Positions 47,859 through 56,600 of a stretch of DNA of 64,000 nucleotides are shown piece after piece. The notes under the pieces were generated by a model. The model ran no database searches and was not told the origin of the DNA. It saw only the letters and a program-made list of their open reading frames with translations. Position numbers and translations under genes: made by a program. Positions within the stretch are counted from its first letter, which is position 1; every line of letters begins with the position of its first letter. The stretch lies in contig OZ251446.1 in assembly GCA_965242495.1 (NCBI GenBank), forward strand, positions 3,782,001-3,846,000, written 5' to 3'. The stretch is from CBDESN01 sp965242495 (GTDB taxonomy: Bacteria; Pseudomonadota; Alphaproteobacteria; MPNO01).

Positions 47859-49097
47859 TTACGTCACCCCGTCGCGCCGCAGCGCTGCGATCTCGTCCTC
47901 GGGCAGGCCGAGCAGGTCGCGCAGGATCTCGTCCGTGTGCTGGCCCAGCGTCGGGGCGGCTTGGGCGTAGGCCAGGGGCGCGCCGGCGTAGCGGATCGGG
48001 CTGGCGACCTGGGGGACGGTCCCGGCGGTCGCGTGCGGGAGTTCGACCCGCAGGCCGCGATGGCGGATCTGCGGGTCGTCGAACAGCCGGGCGAGGTCGT
48101 TGATCGGCCCGGCCGGGACGCCGACGCGCTCCAGGGCGGCGAGCCAGGCGGCGCGGTCGCGGGACTTCATGATCTCGCCCACGGTCGCGGTCAGCGCTTG
48201 GCGATGCGCGACGCGGGCGGCGTTGGTCGCGAAGCGTTCGTCGCGCGCCAGCTCGGGCCGGCCCGCGGCCTCGCAGAAGCGGGCGTATTGGGCGTCGTTG
48301 CCGACGGCGAGGACGATGGGAAGGTCGGCGGTGTCGAAGACGTCGTAGGGCGCGATGTTGGGATGCGCGTTGCCGAGCCGTCCCGGCGCCTCGCCGGTCG
48401 TCAGATAGTTCATCGCCTGGTTGGCCATCGCCGCCGCGGTCACGTCGAGGAGAGCCATGTCGACATGCCGGCCGGCGCCGGCGCGTTCGCGCTCGGCGAG
48501 AGCGGCGAGGACCGCGATCGTCGCGTAGAGGCCGGTGAGCACGTCCGACAGCGCGACCCCGATCTTCTGCGGGCCGCCGCCCGGCCGGTCGTCGCGCTCG
48601 CCGGTGACGCTCATCAACCCGCCCATCGCCTGGATCGTGAAGTCGTAGCCCGCGCGGTCGCGATAGGGGCCGGTCTGGCCGAACCCGGTGATCGAGCAAT
48701 AGACCAGGCCGGGATTGATCGCCCGGAGGTCGTCGTAACCCAGGCCGTAACGCGCGAGGCCGCCGACCTTGTAGTTCTCCAGCAGCACGTCCGAGGCCGC
48801 GGCGAGACGACGGACCAGCTCCTGGCCGCGCGGCGTCGAGATGTCGAGGGCGAGCGACTTCTTGCCGCGATTGGCGGACAGGAAATAGGCGGCGTCGCCG
48901 GTCGCGGCGCCGTCCGGGCCGGCGAGGAAGGGCGGCCCCCAGCTGCGCGTGTCGTCGCCCGCGCCGGGGCGCTCGACCTTGATCACCTCGGCGCCGAGAT
49001 CGGCGAAGGTCTGGCCCGCCCAGGGGCCGGCCAGGATGCGGCTGAGGTCGAGGACGCGGAGATGCGACAGCGGCGCCGCGGCGGACGGCGGGCTCAA
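47859..49097 (-). CDS. CaiB/BaiF family CoA transferase (probably glutarate CoA-transferase)
   Basis: A 412-residue class III CoA transferase. Motifs: LRVLDLSRILAGPWAGQTFA, GAEVIKVERPGAGDDTRSWG, AYFLSANRGKKSLALDI, and GFGQTGPYRDRAGYDFTIQA with the catalytic Asp in YDF. The start is a TTG at 49097 overlapping the stop of the acyl-CoA dehydrogenase gene (TTGA). Pairing with glutaryl-CoA dehydrogenase points to transfer of CoA to glutarate, as in the succinyl-CoA:glutarate transferase group. Confidence 0.85.
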   Translation of the reverse strand: MSPPSAAAPLSHLRVLDLSRILAGPWAGQTFADLGAEVIKVERPGAGDDTRSWGPPFLAGPDGAATGDAAYFLSANRGKKSLALDISTPRGQELVRRLAAASDVLLENYKVGGLARYGLGYDDLRAINPGLVYCSITGFGQTGPYRDRAGYDFTIQAMGGLMSVTGERDDRPGGGPQKIGVALSDVLTGLYATIAVLAALAERERAGAGRHVDMALLDVTAAAMANQAMNYLTTGEAPGRLGNAHPNIAPYDVFDTADLPIVLAVGNDAQYARFCEAAGRPELARDERFATNAARVAHRQALTATVGEIMKSRDRAAWLAALERVGVPAGPINDLARLFDDPQIRHRGLRVELPHATAGTVPQVASPIRYAGAPLAYAQAAPTLGQHTDEILRDLLGLPEDEIAALRRDGVT

Positions 49098-50314
49098 AAG
49101 AAGGCCTGAATGCCGGTCTGCGCCCGGCCCAGGATCAGGGCGTGGATGTCGTGCGTGCCCTCGTAGGTGGTCACGGTCTCCATGTTCATGAGATGCCGCA
49201 TGACGTGATACTCGTCGGCGATGCCGTTGCCGCCGTGGATGTCGCGGGCGTCGCGGATCGCGTCCCGCGCCTTGAGGGTCGAGTTGCGCTTCAGCAGCGA
49301 GATCGCCTCGGGCGCGCAGCTGCCGTCGTCCATCATGCGCCCGAGGCGGAGGCAGGATTGCAGCCCGACGGCGATCTCCATCTGCATGTCGGCGAGCTTC
49401 TTCTGCACCAGCTGGTTGGCCGCGAGCGGCCGGTCGAACTGGGCGCGGTCGAGGGCGTAGCGCCTGGCCGCATGCCAGCAGAACTCGGCCGCGCCGAGCG
49501 CCCCCCAGGCGATGCCGTAGCGCGCGTTGTTGAGGCAGCCGAACGGCCCGCCGAGCCCGCGCGCATGGGGCAGCCGGTTGTCCTCGGGGACGAACACGTC
49601 GTCCATCACGATCTCGCCGGTGACCGAGGCGCGGAGGCTGAGCTTCCCGCCCATCCTGGGCGCGCTCAACCCCTCCATCCCCTTCTCCAGGAGATAGCCC
49701 CGGATCACCCCCTCGTCGTCCTTGGCCCAGACGACGAACAGGTCGGCGATCGGCGCGTTCGAGATCCACATCTTCGAACCCTTGAGGCGGTAGCCGCCGT
49801 CCACGCTGCGCGCCCGCGTCTTCATGCCGCCGGCGTCGGAGCCGTGATCGGGCTCGGTGAGGCCGAAGCAGCCGACGAGTTCGCCGCTGGCCAGCCCGGG
49901 GAGGTATTTGCGGCGCTGCGCCTCGGCGCCGTAGTTGTAGATCGGCCACATCACCAGACTCGACTGCACCGAAAGCGTCGAGCGATAGGACGAATCCACG
50001 GCCTCGATCTCGCGCGCGACCAGGCCGTAGGCGACGTAGCCGGTCCCGGCGCAGCCATAGCCGCGGATGGTCGAGCCCAACAGGCCCAGCGCGCCCATCT
50101 CGGAGAGGATCGCGCGGTCGAAGGTCTCGGCGTTGTAGGCCTCGACGATGCGCGGCGCCAGCTTGTCGCGCGCGTATTGACGGGCCGTGTCGCGCACCAG
50201 CCGTTCGTCCTCGGCGAGCTGCGCCTCGAGTCCCAGCGGGTCCTCCCAGTCGAACGCGCCCCATTTGCGCGGCTTGGCGACGGTCGCGGCTTCGGCTTCT
50301 GCGGCGGTGGACAT
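49094..50314 (-). CDS. gcdH: Glutaryl-CoA dehydrogenase
   Basis: A 406-residue acyl-CoA dehydrogenase that converts glutaryl-CoA to crotonyl-CoA and CO2 in lysine/tryptophan/glutarate catabolism. Features: FDWEDPLGLEAQLAEDERL, CFGLTEPDHGSDAGGMKTRA (flavin site), KMWISNAPIADLFVVWAKD, QFDRPLAANQLVQKKLADM and TYEGTHDIHALILGRAQTG with the catalytic Glu in YEGTHD. These are GcdH-specific rather than general. The ATG at 50314 has GAGGA 7 bases upstream. Confidence 0.93.
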   Translation of the reverse strand: MSTAAEAEAATVAKPRKWGAFDWEDPLGLEAQLAEDERLVRDTARQYARDKLAPRIVEAYNAETFDRAILSEMGALGLLGSTIRGYGCAGTGYVAYGLVAREIEAVDSSYRSTLSVQSSLVMWPIYNYGAEAQRRKYLPGLASGELVGCFGLTEPDHGSDAGGMKTRARSVDGGYRLKGSKMWISNAPIADLFVVWAKDDEGVIRGYLLEKGMEGLSAPRMGGKLSLRASVTGEIVMDDVFVPEDNRLPHARGLGGPFGCLNNARYGIAWGALGAAEFCWHAARRYALDRAQFDRPLAANQLVQKKLADMQMEIAVGLQSCLRLGRMMDDGSCAPEAISLLKRNSTLKARDAIRDARDIHGGNGIADEYHVMRHLMNMETVTTYEGTHDIHALILGRAQTGIQAFF

Positions 50315-50355
50315 CGGCGGGTCCTCGTCGTCGGCGGGATCGGCGGCGGGCGGCG

Positions 50356-50778
50356 TCAAGCCCGTTCGGTTGCGGGCGCCGGCGGCGCGGTGCGGCGTAT
50401 CAATTCCTGAAGCGCGGTCATGGTCTCGGCATGGCGCTTGTCGTCGGCTTCATGCTGCTGCTGCATGGCTTCGCGCTGCTGTTGCATGGCTTCGCGCTGC
50501 ATCTGCATGGCCTCGCGCTGCAGCTGGATGGTTTCACGCTGCAGCTGCATGGCTTCGGCATGGCGCCTGTCCTCGGCTTCGCGCTGCTGCAGCACGGCTT
50601 CGCGCTGCAGCTGCATGGCCTCGCGCTGCTGCTCGGCGCGGTCGTCGTTGGACCGCAGCATGGCGCGGATGCCGCGCCAGATGCCGACGGCGGCGACGGA
50701 AGCGGCGAGGGCGCTGATCACCGATGCGGCGGCCGAAACGATGGCGACGATCAGGCTCATTTCCGCGCTTGGCTCCAT
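50356..50778 (-). CDS. Membrane-anchored Gln-rich coiled-coil protein
   Basis: A 140-residue protein: a hydrophobic helix SLIVAIVSAAASVISALAA near the N-terminus, then a Gln/Arg/Glu-rich coiled coil of about 75 residues built from six-residue units such as MQLQREAM and MQQQREAM. The underlying 18-bp units are nearly identical, so the repeat number may vary. A short tail (LIRRTAPPAPATERA) follows. No known domain. Starts at 50778 or 50760 are possible. It lies 41 bp upstream of gcdH on the same strand. Confidence 0.6.
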   Translation of the reverse strand: MEPSAEMSLIVAIVSAAASVISALAASVAAVGIWRGIRAMLRSNDDRAEQQREAMQLQREAVLQQREAEDRRHAEAMQLQRETIQLQREAMQMQREAMQQQREAMQQQHEADDKRHAETMTALQELIRRTAPPAPATERA

Positions 50779-50918
50779 CCTGCGCAACCCCGGCGTCGTG
50801 GCGGCCGGCTCGCGTCGGGCGGCCTCGTCGGCAGGCCCCCGGCGCGAACCGCGCGCATCATCCACCGGCCGGCGGCCGGCCGTCAAGCGGGCGTCAAGGC
50901 CCCGTCCTTCCTCGCCCT

Positions 50919-51014
50919 GGATTCCCGCTTTCGCGGGAATGACGAGGGAGGATGCGCCGACGCCCCGGGAAGGCCATCGGCTCGAGGCGGATACGCCCCC
51001 CCCCTCCCGTCATT
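50919..51014. repeat. REP-like palindromic element, copy 1
   Basis: ATTCCCGCTTTCGCGGGAAT (50921-50940) is a near-perfect palindrome. It is followed by GGGAAGGCCATCGGCTCGAG and GCGGATACGCCCCC (50967-51000) and a second, outward-facing CGTCATTCCCGC. The same order recurs at 52745-52851. Two REP units in inverted order around a spacer form a REPIN-like unit. Confidence 0.75.
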
Positions 51015-52612
51015 CCCGCTTTCGAGCGTGTGAAGAAACTCTTGGCGTTTGGGATGGGTCGTGATTCTGTGGGTTTGTTCGTTGGTTTGAGAGGGAGGGT
51101 TGTTATGTCGGTTGTGGGAGGTGCTCGCTGCATGCGCCCGGATCGTCATCAGTTGGAGTGGCGGATGGTGGATTTGGATGGGACGCTTGCGCCGGATCAT
51201 CGAGCGCGAGTGGTTTGGGGTTTCGTGTCGGGCATGGATCTGAGCGCGTTATATGCGCGGATCGGTTCTCGTGAGCATGGTTCGGGTCGGCCTGCGGCGG
51301 ACCCTGCGGTTTTGTTGGCGTTGTGGCTGTACGCGACGTTGGAGGGAGTGGGTTCGGCGCGTCGTCTTGCGCATCTGTGCGAGAGTGACATGGCGTATCG
51401 GTGGCTGTGTGGTGGTGTGCGAGTGAACTACCATGGTCTGAGCGATTTCCGGGGTGGGCATGGGGCTGTGCTGGATGGTCTTTTGAGCGAGCAGGTTGCG
51501 GCGCTTGTGGCGTCGGGGATGGTGAGTTTGGAGGAGGTGGCGGTTGACGGGACGAAGGTTCGAGCGAGCGCGGGTTCGGGTTCGTTTCGCGGCGAGCGGG
51601 GCTTGTCGGGCTACGAGGCGGCGGCGCGGGAACGGGTTGCGGCGCTGAGGTCGGAGTTGGCGAGCGATCCGGCGGCCGGGTCGCGGCGTCTTCGCGCGGC
51701 GCGGGCGCGGGCCGAACGCGAGCTTGCGGAGAAGGTTGCGGCGGCGCGGAAACAGCTTGCGGCGTTGCGCGCGGAGAAGGCGGGGCGGTCTCGGACGCAC
51801 AAGAAGGCGGAGAAGAAGAAGCCGGGGCCGAAGGTCTCGACGACGGATGCGCAGGCGCGCCGGATGCGGTTTGCCGACGGCGGCGTGGGGGCGGGGTACA
51901 ATCTCCAATTGGCGGTGAGCACCGATAGTCACGTCATTGTGGGGGTCCAGGAGACGGATCGTCGCAACGACGCGGGTTTGGCGGGTTCGATGGTTGAGCA
52001 GATCGAGCGGCGCTATGGCGCGCGCCCGGCGCGCTTGCTGGCGGATACGCGCTATGCCGCGCGCAAGGACATGCTGGCGTTGGGTGGGAAGGGGGTGGAG
52101 GTTTACACGCCGCCGGCTCCGGTGAAACAGGCGGCGAAGGCCGAGAGCGTGCGCCGTCGTGAACGCGGACGCGCCGGCGAACCGGTTGCGTTGCAGGCTT
52201 GGCGCGCCCGCATGGCGAGCGAGGCGGGGCAAACGATCTATCGTCGTCGCATGAGGGTCGAGGGGGTCAATGGCGTCGTCAAGCAACGGGGATTGGGCCG
52301 CCTTGTGGTCCGCGGGCTTGCCAAGGTGCGGGCGGTGGCGTTGCTGCACGCTCTGGCGCACAATCTGTGGCGCGGTCATCGGCTCGCCTGTATGGCCGGA
52401 TGAGCATCGCAACCCGCCCTGCCGCCGCCCCGCCCCTTGCCCGACCCATGCCGGGAGCGGCTTGAAACCCGCCGCCGCGCACGACCGCCGCCGCGCCGGA
52501 CGAACCCACCACGCAACGCCCTAACCCGCCGCCGCCGCACGACCGCCACACCGAACCGGCAGGGTCCTATCCCGAACGAACGCCAAGATTCCTTCACACG
52601 CTCGAAAGCGGG
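51015..52612. mobile_element. IS1182-family insertion sequence inside a REP palindrome
   Basis: Inverted repeats of about 34 bp: 51015-51050 (CCCGCTTTCGAGCGTGTGAA, then CTTGGCGTTT) and the reverse complement of 52577-52612 (CCCGCTTTCGAGCGTGTGAA, then TCTTGGCGTTC). The outer CCCGC/GCGGG arms belong to the REP sequence, so the exact IS edge and target duplication cannot be separated from the palindrome. Confidence 0.8.
51105..52403 (+). CDS. IS1182 family transposase
   Basis: A 432-residue DDE transposase. N-terminal DUF772-like domain (DLDGTLAPDHRARVVWGFV, ADPAVLLALWLYATLEGVGS), first Asp in LEEVAVDGTKVRASAG, a Lys/Arg/Ala-rich linker, GYNLQLAVSTDSHVIVGVQ, second Asp in RLLADTRYAARKDM, and Glu in YRRRMRVEGVNGVVKQRG. 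The frame is intact. GGGAGG lies 6 bases before the ATG at 51105. Confidence 0.9.
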   Translation: MSVVGGARCMRPDRHQLEWRMVDLDGTLAPDHRARVVWGFVSGMDLSALYARIGSREHGSGRPAADPAVLLALWLYATLEGVGSARRLAHLCESDMAYRWLCGGVRVNYHGLSDFRGGHGAVLDGLLSEQVAALVASGMVSLEEVAVDGTKVRASAGSGSFRGERGLSGYEAAARERVAALRSELASDPAAGSRRLRAARARAERELAEKVAAARKQLAALRAEKAGRSRTHKKAEKKKPGPKVSTTDAQARRMRFADGGVGAGYNLQLAVSTDSHVIVGVQETDRRNDAGLAGSMVEQIERRYGARPARLLADTRYAARKDMLALGGKGVEVYTPPAPVKQAAKAESVRRRERGRAGEPVALQAWRARMASEAGQTIYRRRMRVEGVNGVVKQRGLGRLVVRGLAKVRAVALLHALAHNLWRGHRLACMAG

Positions 52613-52867
52613 AATCCATGGCGGGAAGGGACGAGTCCTTGGGCGTATCCGCCTCGGCCGCCGGCCTCCCTCGGGCCGTCGTCACAGGCCCCCTTGTCTG
52701 AACCGACGCCCACGCGGACATGTCGGGATTTCTTCACATGCTCTTTCGCGGGAATGACGAGGGGGGGGGGGCGGGACACTGGTCCCGGGAAGGCCATCGG
52801 CTCGAGGCGGATACGCCCCCCTTCCGTCATTCCCGCGAAAGCGGGAATCCATAGGCGGCGTCTCGGT
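52613..52867. repeat. REP-like elements and solo IS end
   Basis: Contains TTCTTCACATGCTCTTTCGC (52730-52749), a diverged match to the IS1182 terminal repeat, then GGGAATGACGA, an 11-G run (52761-52771), the shared block GGGAAGGCCATCGGCTCGAG (52787-52806) and the palindrome ATTCCCGCGAAAGCGGGAAT (52830-52849). No gene is present. It suggests repeated insertions into this repeat family. Confidence 0.65.
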
Positions 52868-53341
52868 TCACGCCTCGCCCGAGGCGCGCGCCGGCGCCAG
52901 GACCAGCGCCTCGCCGTCGATGACCACGACGCCGCGCACCGAACAGACCGTGCGCAGGCCGACGCGCCGGCGCTCGGGCGCGAGGTCGGTCACCGTCGCC
53001 CGGACGACGACCGTCTCGCCGACATGCGCCGGGGCCCGGAAGCGGAGCGACTGCGACAGGTAGATCGAGCCCGGCCCCGGCAGGCGGGTCGCCAGCAGGG
53101 TGGAGATCAGCCCCGCGGTCAGGAAGCCGTGCGCGATCCGGCCCTTGAACCCCGCATCGGCGGCGTAGGCGTCGTCGAAATGGAGCGGGTTGCGGTCGCC
53201 GCAGAGGGCGGCGAAGCGCTCGAGGTCGTCCTCGGCGATCGTCCGGCTGAGGTCGGCCGTCATGCCGACGCGCAGCTCCTCGATGGCGTAGCCGCGCCGC
53301 GCCGCCGCCGACGCTTCGAGGCGGGACGGCCGATCGGTCAT
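52868..53341 (-). CDS. MaoC-like (R)-specific enoyl-CoA hydratase
   Basis: A 157-residue hot-dog fold protein. The hydratase motif is FAALCGDRNPLHFDDAYAAD (residues 43-62; catalytic Asp and His), followed by FKGRIAHGFLTAGLISTLL. MaoC-type hydratases make (R)-3-hydroxyacyl-CoA. The N-terminal 15 residues are an Arg/Ala-rich extension. The ATG at 53341 is the first in a frame that is open further upstream without similarity. Confidence 0.88.
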   Translation of the reverse strand: MTDRPSRLEASAAARRGYAIEELRVGMTADLSRTIAEDDLERFAALCGDRNPLHFDDAYAADAGFKGRIAHGFLTAGLISTLLATRLPGPGSIYLSQSLRFRAPAHVGETVVVRATVTDLAPERRRVGLRTVCSVRGVVVIDGEALVLAPARASGEA

Positions 53342-53412
53342 GGGACGGACTCCGGGCTGCCGCAGGGCGGCGCAGCCTAACCGGGTGGGCCTCCGGGCCG
53401 AAATCGGGGTTG

Positions 53413-53441
53413 TTGAGTACGGGTCCGCGTGGGGATATAGT
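53413..53441 (+). promoter_or_regulatory. Promoter of the giant Calx-beta gene
   Basis: TTGAGT (53413-53418), a 17-bp spacer and TATAGT (53436-53441), an unusually good sigma-70-type match for this GC-rich DNA. The predicted start of transcription is near 53448. Confidence 0.6.
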
Positions 53442-53609
53442 CTGCGTATGACTTTGGAATCCGTTTGAGAAATGCGCCCGTCCATGAGAGCCGTCCCCGG
53501 CGAGAAGGCTTCGTCCGAACTGGATTTCCGCTTTCGCGGAGCCCGCCCCCGGCCCGACCGGGGGAATGACGGGGTTTGCGGCGGCGAGCCGCGCCAACAA
53601 TTCGTCATT

Positions 53610-53631
53610 CCCCCCCCCCCCCCCCCCCCCC
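53610..53631 (+). repeat. Poly(C) tract of 22 bases
   Basis: An uninterrupted run of 22 C, 23 bp before the ATG at 53655 and inside an open frame starting at 53472. With 22 C the upstream ATGs are in frame with the giant protein; gain or loss of one C would break this frame. Such tracts slip at high frequency during replication. Confidence 0.85.
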
Positions 53632-53654
53632 GCGCGTCTGGTGGTAGCGGGGCG

Positions 53655-56600
53655 ATGAGGGCGGTTGCGGGGGTTTTGCTGGCGGCGCTGGCGGCGTTGG
53701 CCGCGGCGCCGGAGGCGGCGGCGCATGTCGGCAACAGCCACGCCGGCACCACCCACACGGACAGCTTCAGCATATATCGCCGCGGTCATCAGCTGGACAA
53801 TCCCCGTATCGTTTCCCGGCCCGCATCCGGCGACACCTACTGGCCGGGCGAAACCGTCACCGTGCTGGTGCCGTGGGGCTGGGCGAACCAAGCCAGCATC
53901 AGCGTCAACTCGGTCGGCACGGTCCATCTCGTCCTCTCGGTGGGCAACACCACGCACACCCTCACCGGGAAGTGGGAGGATCGGGAACGGCGCTACGGCC
54001 TGGGCAACACCTCCTTCCGCCGGCTCTATTTCGACTACGTGGTCCAGAAGGGCGACCGCGACACCGACGGCGTCAGCCTGGCCGAGAACGCGCTCTCCTC
54101 CCCCGGCCGCTCCGAGAGCGGCATCCGGGGGACGTCCGGCAGCAGTTTCCGACAGTTCGAGCTGCAAAAGCTGCTGCACGGCTTCACCGCCCAGGCGGGG
54201 CACAAGGTGGATACGCCGGCGCCGAGCTTCTCCGGGGTGTCGGGGCCGACGGTCACGCTTTACACCGGCGGGTCCGTGAACTACCGGCTGCCGCAGATCG
54301 CGAATGCGGACGCGGCGCACAACGTCAGCTATTCGGTGACGCCGGCGCTGCCGACCGGACTGGCGCTGAACACGTCCACCGCGGCCATCACCGGGTCGCA
54401 CGGCAGCGCATCGGCGCGGGGCAACTACACGCTGCGGGCGACGGACGGGTTCGGGCGCACGGCCGACCTCGCCTTCACCCTGGCGGTCTCCACCGACGTG
54501 GGGATCGAGTCGATCTCGATCACGTCGAATCCCGGCGCGGACAAGACCTATGGCAAGAACGGGACGTTCGGAACCAACGACAACATCACCGTGAGGGTGG
54601 ATTTCACCAACCGGCTGGGCACGGTGATCACCGGGAACCTGCATCTGGACATCCGCATCGGGGCCAACACGCGCCGCGCGAGCAACCCGACCTTCAACAG
54701 CACGGACTCCAACCTCTGGGACAAGCTCGATTTCAGCTACGCGGTGCAGGAGAGCGACTGGGACGGCGACGGCATCTCGTTCCCGGCGAACCCGATGGAC
54801 GGCGGCAAGACCGGCAGCTTGCGCTTCCACACCTCCGGGCTCGGCGGCGGCGACAACCGGGTGAACCGGGATTTCGGGGCGATCCCGAACGACCCCGGCC
54901 ACAAGGTGCGCGGGCGGCAGACCACGCCGACCTTCGGGACCACGGCCAGCCCCGCCTATAGCTGGGTCAGGAGCAACGCGGTCTCGCAGCAGTTGCCGGC
55001 GGCGACGCAGGGCGACGGCGGCGTGACCTATAGCGTCAAGGAGGCGCTGCCGGACGGGCTGGCCTTCGCCGCGGCGACGCGGACGATCTCCGGCGAGCCC
55101 ACCACGGCGCAGGCGGCGGCGAACTACACGCTGGTGGCGACGGACGGGGACGGCGACAAGGCGGAGCTGCGCTTCTCCATCGAGGTCCAGGGGCTCAGCT
55201 TCTCCATCTCCTCGCCGAGCGTGACGGAAGGGGCGGCGGGCGAGACTGCGGCCCTGGACTACGAGGTGAGCCTGAACCGGGCGCCGGGGCGGCAGGTGAC
55301 GGTGAACTACGCGGCGGCGGCGGACCCGGGCACGGCGTCGTCGGGGACCGACTACACGGCGTTCGCCGGCGACACGCTGACCTTCGCCGCGGCGGAGACG
55401 AGCAAGACCGTCACGGTGACGACGACGGGCGACGCGCTGGACGAGCCGAACGAGACGATCCGCATCGCGCTGAGCAACCCCTCCGGGGCGACGCTGGGGA
55501 GCGCGTCCACCGGCGTGGGTACGATCACGGACGACGACCCGACGCCGGTGCTGTCGCTGGCGCTGTCGGAGCCGGACGGGGGGCGTGCGGGCGCGATCGC
55601 CGAGAGCGGGGCGGGCAACGCGACCACGGTGACGGCGCGCCTGAGAGGCGGGACTTCGGGCGAGGCGATCACGGTGACGGTGGCGGCGACGTCGGTCTAT
55701 GCGGCCCTCGCCGCCGATGGCGGCTTCGCGTTGAGCGCGGACCGGACGCTGACCATCGCGGCCAACGCCACGGCGAGCGCGGGGGTGGTGACGATCACGG
55801 CGGTGGACGACGCCATCGACTCGACGGACAAGAGCGCGACGGTGAGCGGGCGGGTGGCCGGGGGGCACGGGCTGGTGTTGGCGCCGTCGAGCCTGACGCT
55901 GTCCATTACCGACGACGACGCGCAGCCGACGTCGGCCCTGGTCCTGACCCCGGCCTCGATCTCGGAGACGGGGGGCGTGGCGACGGTGACGGCGACGCTC
56001 TCCAACCCCTCGGCGGCGGCGGTGACGCTGACGACGGCGGCGGCGCCGGGGACGGGCGCGGCGGTGGGCGATTACACGCTGTCGAGCGCGAACACCCTGA
56101 CCGTCGCGGCGGGGCAGACGACGAGTGCGGGAACGGTGACGGTGACGGCGGTGGGGAACGCCGTGGATTCGGCGGACAAGGGGGTGACGATCTCGGCGAC
56201 GGCGTCGGGCAGCCCCGGAGCGGCGGACCCGCCGGACGCGACGCTCGCCATCCGCGACGACGACGGCGCGCCCACGGTGTCGCTGGTGCTGTCGTCGTCG
56301 TCGGTCTCGGAGAACGGCGGGGCGGCGACGGTGACGGCGGCGCTGTCGGGGACCTCCAGCCAGGCGGTGACGGTGACGGTGTCGGCGGCGGCGGTGTCCT
56401 CGTCCGGCGCGGCGGTGGGCGATTACACGTTGACGGGAACGACGCTGACCATCGCGGCCAACGCCACGGCGAGCGCGGGGACGGTGACGATCACGGCCAA
56501 CGACAACGCGGTGGATTCGCCGGACAAGCGGGTGACGGTTTTGGGCGCGGCGACGGGCGGCAACGGCGTCGCGGACCCGGCGAGCCTGACGCTCACCCTG

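Larger units (their letters stand above)
53342..53654. other. Control region of the giant surface-protein gene
   Basis: 313 bp holding a plus-strand promoter (53413-53441), ATGs at 53472 and 53484 in frame with the giant gene, a REP-like fragment (TTTCCGCTTTCGCGGAGCCC, 53525-53544) and a 22-base poly(C) tract. The frame from 53472 through the poly(C) to 53655 contains no stop. Confidence 0.7.

Noticed and set aside
52761..52771. Run of 11 G near the MaoC gene as a contingency locus
   Set aside because: It sits within REP-like repeats beyond the 3' end of the MaoC gene and far from any start.
53510..53654. Searched repeats and gaps for a CRISPR array
   Set aside because: No regularly spaced 24-40 bp direct repeats with unique spacers occur anywhere in the window. 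The repeats seen are REP palindromes or protein-coding repeats.
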